A stretch of 46,335 bases of DNA from an uncultured Ruminococcus sp. (GTDB lineage: Bacteria > Bacillota > Clostridia > Oscillospirales > Ruminococcaceae), in the NCBI GenBank assembly GCA_910584195.1, contig CAJTYV010000025.1, positions 1 through 46,335 on the forward strand, in the 5' to 3' direction. The notes beneath the pieces are model-generated. The model searched no databases, was not told the DNA's origin, and saw only the letters and a program-made list of their open reading frames with translations. Positions 31,119 to 40,473 of this stretch are shown here, in pieces. How positions within the stretch are numbered: position 1 is the first letter of the stretch; each line of letters begins with the position of its first letter. Both the position numbers and the translations under genes were made by a program.

Positions 31119-33240
31119 CAACATCACCCCTCTGCTGCTGATTGTACAGGTGGCAGTACAGTCCCTTTTGTCTCATAAGGTTTTCATGGGTATCATATTC
31201 TACAAGACTGCCTTTGTCGATGACCATGATTTTCTGTGCATCTTTCAGCGTGGAAAGTCTGTGAGCAATAATCAGGACTGTTCTGCCCTTGCAAATCTCC
31301 TTAAGATTATTCTGAATAATACTTTCTGATTCATAATCAAGTGCAGACGTTGCCTCATCAAAAATCAGAATTCTTGGATTTGCAAGAATCGCTCTTGCAA
31401 TGGCAACACGCTGTTTCTGACCGCCTGAAAGTCCCATACCCTTTTCGCCGATTATCGTATCATAGCCGTTTGGAAGTTCCAGAATAAAATCATGAGCGCC
31501 TGCAATTTTTGCACAGTGAATTATCTGTTCCATTGAAGTAGTAGGGCAGTGGATAGAAATATTCTCCGCAACCGTGCCGTTGAACATGAAATTTTCCTGC
31601 AAAACCACGCCAATCTGCTTTCTGAGCATTGCCGGATTGACAAGAGATATATCCATTCCGTCAACAGAAATTTTTCCGCCTTCCGGAATATACAAACGCT
31701 GAATCAGCTTTGAAATGGTGCTTTTTCCCGAACCGCTTCGTCCGACTACTCCGACAATTGTTCCGGGTTCAATTTCAAAACTCATACCCTTGATGACCTC
31801 GCTACCCTGCGGATTATATCTGAAATGCACCTTATCAAATACGATTTTTCCGTTGATTTTCGGCATTGCAGTCTGATTGGTATTCAGAATCGGTTCGGGA
31901 GCAGTATTGAAAATATCACCAATTCGCTTTACTGACAATGAAGCCTGCTGATATTCCTGCCAGAGCTGAACAAGTCTGAGAACCGGTCCGCTGACTCTGC
32001 CTGAAAGCATACGAAACGCAACAAGCTGTCCGACAGTAAAATTGCCGTCCATAACTGCTTTTGCTCCGAAAAACAGAATCAGCAAATCAAATACTTTCTG
32101 AATAAATTGCCCTGTAGTTCCTGCTGTTGCCGAAACCATTGACGTTCTGTAGCTTGCCTTGACATAATCAGACTGCAAATCGCCCCATTTCTTCTCAAAT
32201 TTTGGCTCTAATGCGTAGGATTTTACAGTCTGCACGCCTGTAATAGATTCCACTAAAAATGATTGCGTATTCGCTCCTGTTTCAAACTTTTCATCAAGTC
32301 TTTTCTTGAACAACGGAGTTACAATTGCCGAAAGAATTGCATACACGGGAATTGAACAGATAACTATTACCGTCAGCATTTTGCTGTAGAAAAACAGCAC
32401 CACGATGTATACGATGATAAAAATCAGATCTATCATTGAAGACAGCGGTGTTCCCGTCAGAAAGCTCCGTATACTGTCAAGCTCTCGCACTCTTGCAACC
32501 GTTTCACCGACTCTGCGTGATTCAAAATATTTAAGCGGCAGTGCAAATAAGTGCTTAAACAGCTTATAACTGAGCATAACATCAATTCTATTCGTGGTAT
32601 GTGTGAATACATAATTTTTGGCAAGTCCCAGAATCAATTCGTAAATGTACACAATTCCAATACCGATAGCAAGCACATTCAGCGTTGAAATACTTCGATG
32701 CACAAGCACCTTGTCTACAACGACCTGTGTCATAACTGGTGTGAGGATTCCCAGAATCTGAATCGTAAAAACAGCGATCAGAACCTGAATGAACTCTTTT
32801 TTGAATTTCAGAATCGTAGGAATGAACCATTTGAAACTGAAAACCGCTTCTCTGTCCATAATTCCTTTTTTCGTGATAAGAATTGCTGTGCCGTCCCATA
32901 TCTCTGTAAGCTCCTCACGGGATTTAACTTCGGGCTGTGTTTTATCGGCAAAAAGAATCATGAACTTATCTTCTTTGGATTTTGCGATTATGAAAAATTC
33001 GCCGTCTTTGTTTTTGGCTATAATAGGCGATTTCACGTCTTTCAGTTTGTTCGATTTAAGCTTGCACAGCTTTGCTCTCATCTTTAATGCTTTTGCTGAC
33101 TGAATGATTTCGATTTCTCCGGTTTTCTGTTCCTGATCAAGCACGGACAGATTTTCAGCCTGTTCCTTAGTAATCGGAATTCCGTGAAATTTCATGACGA
33201 TCATAAAACAGGACAAGCCGCTGTCTTGCTTTTTCTGCAT
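31111..33240 (-). CDS. type I secretion ABC exporter with degenerate C39 domain
   Basis: 709 residues: an N-terminal C39-like domain (1-125), six membrane helices (about 145-420) and an ABC ATPase (Walker A GVVGRSGSGKST near 495, signature LSGGQKQRVAIARAI near 605, Walker B ILIFDEATSALD). In the C39 domain the catalytic Cys of the usual DCG motif is Ser7 (QDSGLSC), and the catalytic His region reads EFFIIA without His. It is therefore a non-cleaving docking domain as in HlyB-type exporters of RTX proteins, not a bacteriocin peptidase. The gene follows the RTX gene after an intra-operon terminator. Confidence 0.92.
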   Translation of the reverse strand: MQKKQDSGLSCFMIVMKFHGIPITKEQAENLSVLDQEQKTGEIEIIQSAKALKMRAKLCKLKSNKLKDVKSPIIAKNKDGEFFIIAKSKEDKFMILFADKTQPEVKSREELTEIWDGTAILITKKGIMDREAVFSFKWFIPTILKFKKEFIQVLIAVFTIQILGILTPVMTQVVVDKVLVHRSISTLNVLAIGIGIVYIYELILGLAKNYVFTHTTNRIDVMLSYKLFKHLFALPLKYFESRRVGETVARVRELDSIRSFLTGTPLSSMIDLIFIIVYIVVLFFYSKMLTVIVICSIPVYAILSAIVTPLFKKRLDEKFETGANTQSFLVESITGVQTVKSYALEPKFEKKWGDLQSDYVKASYRTSMVSATAGTTGQFIQKVFDLLILFFGAKAVMDGNFTVGQLVAFRMLSGRVSGPVLRLVQLWQEYQQASLSVKRIGDIFNTAPEPILNTNQTAMPKINGKIVFDKVHFRYNPQGSEVIKGMSFEIEPGTIVGVVGRSGSGKSTISKLIQRLYIPEGGKISVDGMDISLVNPAMLRKQIGVVLQENFMFNGTVAENISIHCPTTSMEQIIHCAKIAGAHDFILELPNGYDTIIGEKGMGLSGGQKQRVAIARAILANPRILIFDEATSALDYESESIIQNNLKEICKGRTVLIIAHRLSTLKDAQKIMVIDKGSLVEYDTHENLMRQKGLYCHLYNQQQRGDVDG

Positions 33241-33258
33241 ATTTCGACCTCCCTTGTA

Positions 33259-33292
33259 TAAAAAAGTGCAGCAGCATTAAAGCCGCTGCACT
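33259..33292 (-). terminator. terminator between the RTX gene and its exporter
   Basis: AGTGCAGC/GCTGCACT plus an inner GC/GC pair with one mismatch, then TTTTTTATAC on the minus strand. It lies 14 bp after the RTX stop and before the exporter's ribosome site, so the exporter would be expressed by read-through. Confidence 0.75.
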
Positions 33293-33305
33293 GAAAAAAA
33301 TCAAA

Positions 33306-36300
33306 TTACTGAACCTGAGAACCAACGAGAAGTTGATTCATCATTGACATATCATCTGTCGGATCAAGAACGTCAGTGTTATCGAAAACATTGTCCTCAT
33401 CTGCAAATGCGGACATATTTTCAGTCAGAATCATCACCTGAATATAAGTCTGATCTGCCACCTCGTCTGATTCATCTGTAACAGATACACTGTCGGAAAT
33501 ATCAGAAATCACTGTGCTGTCAGTTTCTGTGAGAATATCTGATGTCAGGCTGTCGTCTGCGTAGAGTTCACTGAGAATATCAGCATTTTCCTGAACAAGT
33601 TCATCTTCGTTTGTTTCCAGAATATCAGGCAGCTTGCTGAATTCAAGCTCCCATGTGTCCTTATTGACCGATGCGATTGCTCCGTCTGCAAACTCGAAAG
33701 AGTACGTAGCCTGTCCCCATTTAAAGTTGCTGATTATGAGCGTATCTTCAGTTTCATTAATTGAAACAACAAGATTTGAACCCCACTGGTCAGTAATCGT
33801 CACTTCATCGGAATTGATATCGTTCAGCTTCACAATGCTTCTGTCGCTGCCCCACTCATTTATGGTGTCGTTGCCATATCCCTTTGCGAAAATATATGTA
33901 TCTGTGCCATTTCCGCCGCAAAGAGTATCGTTACCAGCGCCGCCGTCAAGAATATCGTTGCCATCGTTTCCGTAGAGCGTATCGTCTCCGTCCTCACCGT
34001 ACAGTTCATCGTTTCCGCTTCCGCCGCTGAGTCCGTCATTTCCTGCACCGCCGTGAATAATTCCGTTATCACCGTTCTGTATTGCAAGCCAATCATCACC
34101 GTTTGTGCCGTAAATTGGAGCATATTTTGCTTTGATATCATACTGTCCGAGGACTGTACCGTCATCAAACACAAAATTGAAATCACGATTGCTATTGTAA
34201 TCGAAGAAGTGGTCAATAATAAGACAGTCTGTTGAATCGGCTGAACCGAAATTAATGATTAAATCATTATGAGCGTTTCTTGTGTTTATCATTGAAGACG
34301 CACGATAGTTGTGAATAATAATTGTATTCAAATCAGAAGATGCGTTGATAGTATCAGTGTCATAACCTCTGCCGAAAATATAAGTATCACCGCCGTGATC
34401 GCCCTGCAAGTAGTCATTTCCTGCACCGCCGTCGAGAACATCAGCTCCACCGCCGCCGTAGAGGAAGTCGTCTCCGTCTCCGCCGCTGAGATAGCTGCCG
34501 TCATCACCGTCGTAAATTGTGTCATTGCCGTTGCCGCCGAACAGTACATTAACACCATTTCTGCCGAGAAGAAGATCGTCTCCGTCTCCGCCATACATGA
34601 AGTCCATGTCCTTGCCGCCGGCAAGTGTGTCATTTCCTTCTCCGCCATAGATTATGTTGAATCCGTCTCCGGCTTCGAGATAATCATCCGCGTCTGTTCC
34701 TTCGATCACTTCACGGTCTTCAAGACCGCCAATAGTCTGAGATCCCCCTTCAAATGAGAAGTTGTAGTTCAGCGGATTTGTAAGGAAATCAGGCATCGAA
34801 ATTGTTTCGCCTGTTTCCTTGTGAGTCAGAACAAAGCCGAGTTTTGCGTCAATGGAAATATCATAATCATCAGCAGAAATTCCATCGGTGAATATCAGCT
34901 TGTTATTACCTTGAGTATCACGAACAACATCGTTTCCATGGTTCTTTTCAAAGTAATAAGTATCGTCGCCGGCTCCGCCGTTGAGAATGTCGTTTCCAGA
35001 TTCGCCGAATATAAGATCGTTGCCTTTGCCGCCGTTGAGAGTATCATCACCTTCGCCGCCTTTGAGACAATCATTACCGTCGCCTGCATTGATCGTGTCA
35101 TTGCCGTTTCCACCGTAGATAACATCGTTGCCTGCATTTGCACTGACGGAATCATCGCCATCGCCAAGCCAAATAAGATCGCTCTCGGAGCTTCCGGATA
35201 TCTTGTCGTTTTCGTCTGTACCCGAGATAATATTACGGATACCCACTGCCATTGCGATATCCTCATAGTTCTTGCCGAAATCCGAAATTTCATTCATGAA
35301 AGAGGATAATTCATCTGTTTTGAAAACCAGATCGTACTGATAAAGCCATGAAATAGCTGCGGCAACCGTATTACTTATATCCTTGCCTGCCATTTCATTC
35401 ATCTTTACGGCATATAAGAACGTCTTTACGCAAAGCTCAGCATTGCCGTCCTCATCTGTCGAGCGATATATGAGATTAAGGAGATTGCCTGTTTCTGTCT
35501 GACGATTGAGCAGATTGAAATACATATTTTCAAGCTGAGAATATACGCTTTCCAAAATATCTGCTGCGTTTCTGTTGGGCATGGAACCGCCGTCAACACC
35601 GACGAAATCACGTCCCATGAAGCGTTCGATTACCTGAAGCTTGCGAGCATCGATATTACCGCCTCTGTCACCGAATGCAAGGTCTGTTGCGTCTGTAAGG
35701 AAGAAAAGTATCTCCTTTGTAAGGAGTCTCTTTTCAACATAGTCTGTTGAGTTGTTGAATCTCTCCACAAGTTCGGCAAGCACGCCTGTTTCGTCATCTT
35801 CAATGGCGGAGCTGAGGTTTCTTACGTTTCCGAATGTTTCAACGGAACCGACTACGATCTCCTTGCCATTTTCGTCACGTTCAACAGTGTCGTTATTTTT
35901 TACCTCGAACCAATGCTCTCTCATCTGAGTTATGCTGCCGTCCTCAAATGTTACATAAGAAAATTCTGTCTTATCTTCTTCCGATTCGGGGTGAAGCTTT
36001 TGCCGATCGAGACTGATCGAGGAAATACCGAGCTCTTTAAGCGACTTGAGCTCGCCAGGGTCGGTTTCGCCGTCGTGGTCTTCGTCTATCCATACGCGCA
36101 GATCGTTGAAGCGCAGATCTCTTTCATCGATAACGCCATCGGAGTAAATGTTGCCGTCTTCGTCAACGTTCTCGTCAAATTCGCTGAGAGCCATATAGCC
36201 GTCGGCAGATATACTTCCGTCACGCATGGTTACCTGATCGCTGAACAGCTCACTTCCGTCGTCGATAATTCCGTTCTTGTTTCTGTCGTAAGCCAAAAAT

Positions 36301-37304
36301 CCGTCATTTCCCGCTGTCCATACAGTCTTTTCCGCAAAACCGTTTCCGTCGATATCGAAATGTACTCCGTTTTCAATTGAAGTAAGCTTTGTGTCGTTGT
36401 CACCGTCAAGGTCTATGATAAGTGGATCCTTCGGCGCGGGAGCTCTGCCGCTGTCGGACATTCCCTGATCTGAGCCGTCGGATGTTCCTCTGTTTGTATC
36501 GTCTGCAGGATTATCTTTATTTTTCTTTTCTTCGGCTTCTTCCTTTGCTTCTTCTTCTTTCTGTTTAAGATCTTTGATCTGTTGGCGAAGGGCATCAAGC
36601 TCGTCTCTTCTGCCGCAGGCATCATAGTATATACCGAGCTTTTCGCAATCTTTTACATACCCTTCCAGATTTTCAATGGTCTGATCGTCGGCGATATCAT
36701 TTAAAACATCATCAAGAAGTGCGCCTGCTTCGTCGATTCTTGCTGCATATCCCTCTACTATACTGCTGCCTTTTTCAAGAATTTTACCGCCGATCTCGAA
36801 TACATAGCCTACCAGCTGGCTTGCTATAGGCGGAAGTTTTTTTGCAAGGCTTGAGCCAAAATCAAAAAATTTATTTGCAACAAGATTCAGTGCGGCAGTT
36901 CTTGTATGAACATCCGACGATCTTACATCATCGCTGATCTTCTTGATCTCTTCGTATGTATCCTTAATATTAACTATAGCGTCCAAGTTTTTAATAATGT
37001 CTTCATATTTACCATCAAGATAGTTTTCGTCCAGATGACCCGCTACACCGAGAAGAAGATCCTCCAGTGAATCGGACTGAATAGCACTCTTCATTTCACG
37101 GATATCCTTAGCGGTCAGTTTTGCATCGCTGTCCTCAATGCAATTTTCCAAAACAAAATCGAGCAGATTATCCATTTTGCCGTCAATACATTTGTAGATC
37201 TTTTCGCCGTCCTCTGATGAAAGGTCTGACCATGAATTCTCAACGGAATCAAGTCCGGACAGGTCCAATATTTCATTTAAAACATCATTTACATCTATAG
37301 CCAT
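33306..37304 (-). CDS. 1332-residue RTX/FrpC-like calcium-binding secreted protein
   Basis: No signal peptide. Residues 1-230 are helical, followed by a charged coiled coil (about 230-265), then a Ser/Asp/Gly linker. At about 291 begins an FrpC-like segment: DPLIIDLDGDND, GVHFDIDGNGFAEKTVW, DRNKNGIIDDGSELF and a DEDHDGETDPGEL loop, which resemble EF-hand-type calcium sites. A middle region (about 440-690) has no obvious motif. Three blocks of GGxGxDxxx nonapeptide repeats follow (about 695-800, 865-980 and 1065-1145), each capped by a Y-Y/I-F strand. The acidic C-terminus (about 1250-1332) probably holds the type I secretion signal, followed by a terminator and the exporter. The N-terminal domain, possibly the effector part, is unrecognised. 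Confidence 0.9.
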   Translation of the reverse strand: MAIDVNDVLNEILDLSGLDSVENSWSDLSSEDGEKIYKCIDGKMDNLLDFVLENCIEDSDAKLTAKDIREMKSAIQSDSLEDLLLGVAGHLDENYLDGKYEDIIKNLDAIVNIKDTYEEIKKISDDVRSSDVHTRTAALNLVANKFFDFGSSLAKKLPPIASQLVGYVFEIGGKILEKGSSIVEGYAARIDEAGALLDDVLNDIADDQTIENLEGYVKDCEKLGIYYDACGRRDELDALRQQIKDLKQKEEEAKEEAEEKKNKDNPADDTNRGTSDGSDQGMSDSGRAPAPKDPLIIDLDGDNDTKLTSIENGVHFDIDGNGFAEKTVWTAGNDGFLAYDRNKNGIIDDGSELFSDQVTMRDGSISADGYMALSEFDENVDEDGNIYSDGVIDERDLRFNDLRVWIDEDHDGETDPGELKSLKELGISSISLDRQKLHPESEEDKTEFSYVTFEDGSITQMREHWFEVKNNDTVERDENGKEIVVGSVETFGNVRNLSSAIEDDETGVLAELVERFNNSTDYVEKRLLTKEILFFLTDATDLAFGDRGGNIDARKLQVIERFMGRDFVGVDGGSMPNRNAADILESVYSQLENMYFNLLNRQTETGNLLNLIYRSTDEDGNAELCVKTFLYAVKMNEMAGKDISNTVAAAISWLYQYDLVFKTDELSSFMNEISDFGKNYEDIAMAVGIRNIISGTDENDKISGSSESDLIWLGDGDDSVSANAGNDVIYGGNGNDTINAGDGNDCLKGGEGDDTLNGGKGNDLIFGESGNDILNGGAGDDTYYFEKNHGNDVVRDTQGNNKLIFTDGISADDYDISIDAKLGFVLTHKETGETISMPDFLTNPLNYNFSFEGGSQTIGGLEDREVIEGTDADDYLEAGDGFNIIYGGEGNDTLAGGKDMDFMYGGDGDDLLLGRNGVNVLFGGNGNDTIYDGDDGSYLSGGDGDDFLYGGGGADVLDGGAGNDYLQGDHGGDTYIFGRGYDTDTINASSDLNTIIIHNYRASSMINTRNAHNDLIINFGSADSTDCLIIDHFFDYNSNRDFNFVFDDGTVLGQYDIKAKYAPIYGTNGDDWLAIQNGDNGIIHGGAGNDGLSGGSGNDELYGEDGDDTLYGNDGNDILDGGAGNDTLCGGNGTDTYIFAKGYGNDTINEWGSDRSIVKLNDINSDEVTITDQWGSNLVVSINETEDTLIISNFKWGQATYSFEFADGAIASVNKDTWELEFSKLPDILETNEDELVQENADILSELYADDSLTSDILTETDSTVISDISDSVSVTDESDEVADQTYIQVMILTENMSAFADEDNVFDNTDVLDPTDDMSMMNQLLVGSQVQ

Positions 37305-37306
37305 TT

Positions 37307-37936
37307 TTATTCTTCCTCCTTGAAGTTAAGTGTGATATATACGGATTTTACTTTATCGGTTTCTGTATCATATTTAAGCTCGATACGTTCTGTACCGCTT
37401 TTGCTCAGAAAAAATGCAAAAATATCATCTTTTTTATAAGGCTTTCCCCAAAGCTTTTCCGCATCTTCTAGAGAAGAACCTTTTCCGATTCCCTGAACAG
37501 TCAGATCGTTAGGACTTAATATACTTGTGCATTTTGTATCATCGGTATATTCGTCTGCTGTAAGATCGTCAAAAGACAGGTAACAAGACGTAAATTCAGA
37601 ACCGTCTGAATCGACCGTTACGACTTCTCCGCTACAGCTTTTGTCACCGAAAGCAGAATCGTATATATATTTCATTTTATAACCTTCGCCAAGATCGTTT
37701 ACAGAAAACGGAAAATCTATCTTATTTCCGTCGAAAGTTATGTCCTTTTTTGCTTCATTCCAGTCAAGTTTACCTGTTGAAACTTCTGACGAAGAACTAT
37801 CATATTTGCTTTCAGATACTGAATAACTGCCTGATTTAGCAGATTTATCGCTTGATTCCTTACTTTGACCGCATCCAGTCATAGCACCTGCAGTTATTAT
37901 CATACATAAAATAAAACCTAATATTTTTCTACTCAT
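37307..37936 (-). CDS. lipoprotein upstream of the RTX gene
   Basis: 209 residues from ATG 37936, preferred because AGAGAGG lies 5 nt upstream. Lipobox near residue 21 (GAMTGC), then a Ser-rich linker and a mixed domain (DITFDGNKIDFPFSVNDLG, then SLEDAEKLWGKPYKKDD). It ends 2 bp before the RTX start codon region, so the two genes are coupled. It may be a cell-surface partner or immunity lipoprotein of the RTX protein. No named family recognised. Confidence 0.75.
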   Translation of the reverse strand: MSRKILGFILCMIITAGAMTGCGQSKESSDKSAKSGSYSVSESKYDSSSSEVSTGKLDWNEAKKDITFDGNKIDFPFSVNDLGEGYKMKYIYDSAFGDKSCSGEVVTVDSDGSEFTSCYLSFDDLTADEYTDDTKCTSILSPNDLTVQGIGKGSSLEDAEKLWGKPYKKDDIFAFFLSKSGTERIELKYDTETDKVKSVYITLNFKEEE

Positions 37937-38162
37937 ATAACCTCTCTTTATCATGCTGATTCTCTGCCTTTACTGATTTGTTCTTTAAATTTCCCCAAAT
38001 TAACATGGTAGCTTTAGTAATAAAAACGATTGGAATAATCTCCTCATATGTAGAATCAACACTCGAATTATCATCAATTCCACAACTGGTTGCTGAACAC
38101 ATCAACATTGTGATGCATAATAAAACACTAAAAATTTTTCTGCATTTCCTCTCCAAATTCAT
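37929..38162 (-). CDS. short lipoprotein next to agrB2
   Basis: 77 residues from ATG 38162. Basic N-terminus (MNLERKCRKIFSVLL), lipobox-type ATSC at about residue 27, an acidic stretch, a hydrophobic segment (IIPIVFITKATMLIW) and a charged tail. A longer frame starting at 38237 has no lipoprotein signal at its N-terminus, so the internal ATG is preferred although its ribosome site is weak. An inverted repeat (38171-38210) sits just upstream. It overlaps the next gene by 8 bp. Confidence 0.5.
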   Translation of the reverse strand: MNLERKCRKIFSVLLCITMLMCSATSCGIDDNSSVDSTYEEIIPIVFITKATMLIWGNLKNKSVKAENQHDKERLYE

Positions 38163-38170
38163 TTCTCTAA

Positions 38171-38210
38171 TTGCACAGAAAATTGCCCTTAAAACAATAC
38201 TTCTGTGCAA
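38171..38210. promoter_or_regulatory. 10-bp inverted repeat upstream of the lipoprotein-RTX genes
   Basis: TTGCACAGAA (38171-38180) and TTCTGTGCAA (38201-38210), perfect arms 20 bp apart, 8 bp upstream of the short lipoprotein gene. It could be an operator or a leader stem controlling entry into the RTX genes. Confidence 0.55.
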
Positions 38211-38264
38211 CTTGATAAAGTAGCCAATCATAGACATAAATAGTATTACGCTGGATAAGAAACC

Positions 38265-38837
38265 CTACAATAAAATATTTTTCAGCTTTCCGAGAACGAG
38301 CATAACAGCCATAACTAAGAATGTCATAGCAAAACAAACCGCAGGGGATATCTGCTGTAAGAAACAGCAAATAACTGCAACCATCAGTTCTGCTGCCCAT
38401 ATCAGATATGTTCTTTTACGATATACCCTCTGTTCTTCCTTATCAAGAGGCTTATTCTTATCTTCTACAGGAGCAAGGCATATAATAACTACACTTGCTC
38501 CAACTATCATGATACTGCAAATGAAAACTGTGAAATGCACATACTTCATTGCCAAAACAACTGCAAGTATCAAAATAATTGAAAAAATGTAACATCTGAC
38601 ATGTGTCTTGGCATGATATCCCCCTGCATGACTACGCAAGGGGATATATGCCGCCATAAACAAAATGCTCTGCCACAACATCTTAGAAATAATGCCGATT
38701 GCACATATCGTTACAAGATTCAGCAATATTGTAAACCCCTGCTGAAACCCATAAAGATATATTTCATGATCTTCACTCTTTATTGCATGGGCTTCTTCCA
38801 GCTTTTTTGTAATACTTTCCGATATCGTCAAAAACAT
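38265..38837 (-). CDS. agrB: AgrB-type peptide-processing membrane endopeptidase, locus 2
   Basis: 190 residues with the signature RSHAGGYHAKTHVRC, giving catalytic His75 and Cys82 at the same positions as in the locus 1 AgrB. Multiple hydrophobic helices. It would cleave and cyclise the canonical AgrD at 38837-38980; its ATG overlaps that gene's TGA by one base (TGATG). The lipoprotein and RTX genes follow on the same strand with no terminator that I can see, so agr2 autoinduction could drive them directly. Confidence 0.9.
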   Translation of the reverse strand: MFLTISESITKKLEEAHAIKSEDHEIYLYGFQQGFTILLNLVTICAIGIISKMLWQSILFMAAYIPLRSHAGGYHAKTHVRCYIFSIILILAVVLAMKYVHFTVFICSIMIVGASVVIICLAPVEDKNKPLDKEEQRVYRKRTYLIWAAELMVAVICCFLQQISPAVCFAMTFLVMAVMLVLGKLKNILL

Positions 38838-38980
38838 CAGAATTTACGCAGTTTCTTTGCACGCTCTGGGAGCGGCTCCTGATGAATAACGAAAATACAT
38901 GCGGAATTTGCAGTATATGTGGTTACCAGAAGTGCAACTGCTGCCAGCAGTCCTGCATATTTCTCCATAAATTTTTTCAC
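38837..38980 (-). CDS. agrD: AgrD-type cyclic thiolactone autoinducer precursor, locus 2
   Basis: 47 residues from GTG 38980, with AAGGAGG 8 nt upstream. Typical AgrD: amphipathic/hydrophobic N-terminus (KKFMEKYAGLLAAVALLV), the ring region SACIFVI with Cys28 as the thiolactone residue, and the charged proline tail HQEPLPERAKKLRKF. The predicted signal is a ring formed by Cys28 and the carboxylate four residues later, possibly with N-terminal tail residues. Overlaps agrB by one base. Confidence 0.9.
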   Translation of the reverse strand: MKKFMEKYAGLLAAVALLVTTYTANSACIFVIHQEPLPERAKKLRKF

Positions 38981-39016
38981 TGTATCTTCCTCCTTTTTAA
39001 ATTTTTCGGCATATAC

Positions 39017-39082
39017 ATTATAGCATAATGAAAAGTTATATGCGAAAAAATGCAGTGAAATGACCGTTTTCGTGTAGTAAAC
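39017..39082 (-). promoter_or_regulatory. agr locus 2 autoinduction promoter with paired AgrA-type boxes
   Basis: Plus-strand boxes GCAGTGAAA (39052-39060) and GTAGTAAAC (39074-39082), 22-bp period, 29 bp to a perfect minus-strand TATAAT (39017-39022). agrD2 starts 37 bp further on. Same geometry as agr1 (4537-4603) and the cassette promoter (19692-19757), and same box sequence as the latter. Confidence 0.75.
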
Positions 39083-39092
39083 GGAATTTTTT

Positions 39093-39136
39093 ATAAAAAA
39101 GAAGAGTAAAACACCCCTGAAAATGCGTCTTACTCT
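39093..39136 (-). terminator. terminator after agrC2
   Basis: AGAGTAA/TTACTCT arms (39103-39109, 39130-39136) extended by AC/GT, followed by TCTTTTTTAT on the minus strand. It separates agrA2-agrC2 from the quorum-activated agrD2-agrB2 transcript. Confidence 0.6.
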
Positions 39137-39159
39137 GTTTGTAATATATTTGATTAGTT

Positions 39160-40473
39160 CTAATCACACTGCATAGAAGAAAGATACAGCAAAACATCTA
39201 CAGTAAATGTCATATTTTCATGATTGATCTCCATAAAGCCGTTATATTTTTCGACTGCTTTTTCTATATTTTTTAAGCCAAAGCCATGGTTTTGCTTATC
39301 ATCTTTCGCAGTGACAATTTCGCCATTTTCATATTGCACCGTTGTTATATAGGGATTTGATGTTTGAATGAACAGTCTGTCCCTATTATACATAAGTTTA
39401 AAAGACAGTATGCGTTCCTGTTTCGGAAGTTGTTTTACTGCACAAAGTGCATTATCTAATAAATTTCCGATAATTGTAATAATATCAGATATATCAATTT
39501 CCAAATCCATCGGAACGACCACCTCTGTTTTCACTTGAATGTGATCGTTAACTGCATTTTGTAATTTATAGTTAATGATACTGTCAATAGGCGTATGTCC
39601 TGTGGTACTATATATCATTTTATCACCTGTTTTCTTTAATAATCCCTGTACATGTATTTTAACAGATTCATATTTCTCAGCATCCAATAATTCAGAAATT
39701 ACAGCAAATTGATTATTTAAATCATGACGAAATGCCTGTAAATCTTTTGTCGAATTCTGCATAATATGACATTGATTATAATAAAGCTCTTTTTCTTTTT
39801 CCAAAACAGCAGTCTTGGCAATTTTCATATAACTTGATGCAAGTGAATCATACAAATAAAACACTAGAATATTAAGCAGCAAAATTAAAGCAACAGAAAG
39901 AATTAATGTAAATCGAGTAACATGCCCTGACTCAAAAAACATAATTTCAAGCACTAATGTAGATATTGGAAATAATACAGAAGCTGTCCAAACAGTTTTA
40001 TTTATATGTTGGTTATTCTTCACTGCTTTAAAATTAGAAAATAATAGAGCTTCCATATAAGTAATTAATCGAACGGTGGTCGCTCCAAGACTATTACTGT
40101 AATTACCCTCGGTAAATACAGAAAAATTAAAATAACCCGTTACGCCTACCACAACCAGTTCCGGTATAGCCATAAAAATAAGAACGTATACTGCTGAAAG
40201 AAGCTGTTTTTGGATACGAGCCTCATAGTTTAAAGCAATCAAAAGCATGATACAGTAATTAGCGCACAGTGTAAGCAAAGGAATATCAAAGAATAGATAC
40301 AGCATACTGGTAATTATAAAATGCAGCAAATAAGATCCAATGCATAAGCACCAGTGTGACCTTCTATGATCAAAAAAAATGTGCATAAACTTATGAATAA
40401 TTGCAATATTAAAAAAGTTCGTAATTAGATAAACCACTGTATAGGTTTCAATATTCAAAACGCTTGCCTCCAT
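39160..40473 (-). CDS. agrC: AgrC-type sensor histidine kinase, locus 2
   Basis: 437 residues. Six or seven membrane helices in the first 215 residues, a coiled linker, then LQAFRHDLNNQFAVISELL with the phospho-accepting His in FRHDLNNQ (about 248). The GHKL ATPase domain follows, with N-box NLLDNALCAVKQL (about 340) and G-box HGFGLKNIEKAV. It should detect the locus 2 peptide. Its start overlaps the end of agrA2 by 26 bp. Confidence 0.9.
   Translation of the reverse strand: MEASVLNIETYTVVYLITNFFNIAIIHKFMHIFFDHRRSHWCLCIGSYLLHFIITSMLYLFFDIPLLTLCANYCIMLLIALNYEARIQKQLLSAVYVLIFMAIPELVVVGVTGYFNFSVFTEGNYSNSLGATTVRLITYMEALLFSNFKAVKNNQHINKTVWTASVLFPISTLVLEIMFFESGHVTRFTLILSVALILLLNILVFYLYDSLASSYMKIAKTAVLEKEKELYYNQCHIMQNSTKDLQAFRHDLNNQFAVISELLDAEKYESVKIHVQGLLKKTGDKMIYSTTGHTPIDSIINYKLQNAVNDHIQVKTEVVVPMDLEIDISDIITIIGNLLDNALCAVKQLPKQERILSFKLMYNRDRLFIQTSNPYITTVQYENGEIVTAKDDKQNHGFGLKNIEKAVEKYNGFMEINHENMTFTVDVLLYLSSMQCD

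Noticed and set aside
33870..35230. Regular DNA repeats that could suggest a CRISPR array
   Set aside because: The periodicity is the codon pattern of nonapeptide calcium-binding repeats; there are no constant repeats with unique spacers. No CRISPR was seen elsewhere.
33634..35309. Long plus-strand open frames opposite the RTX gene
   Set aside because: They arise from the repetitive Gly/Asp codons of the RTX blocks on the other strand and have low-complexity, repeat-patterned sequence without ribosome sites.
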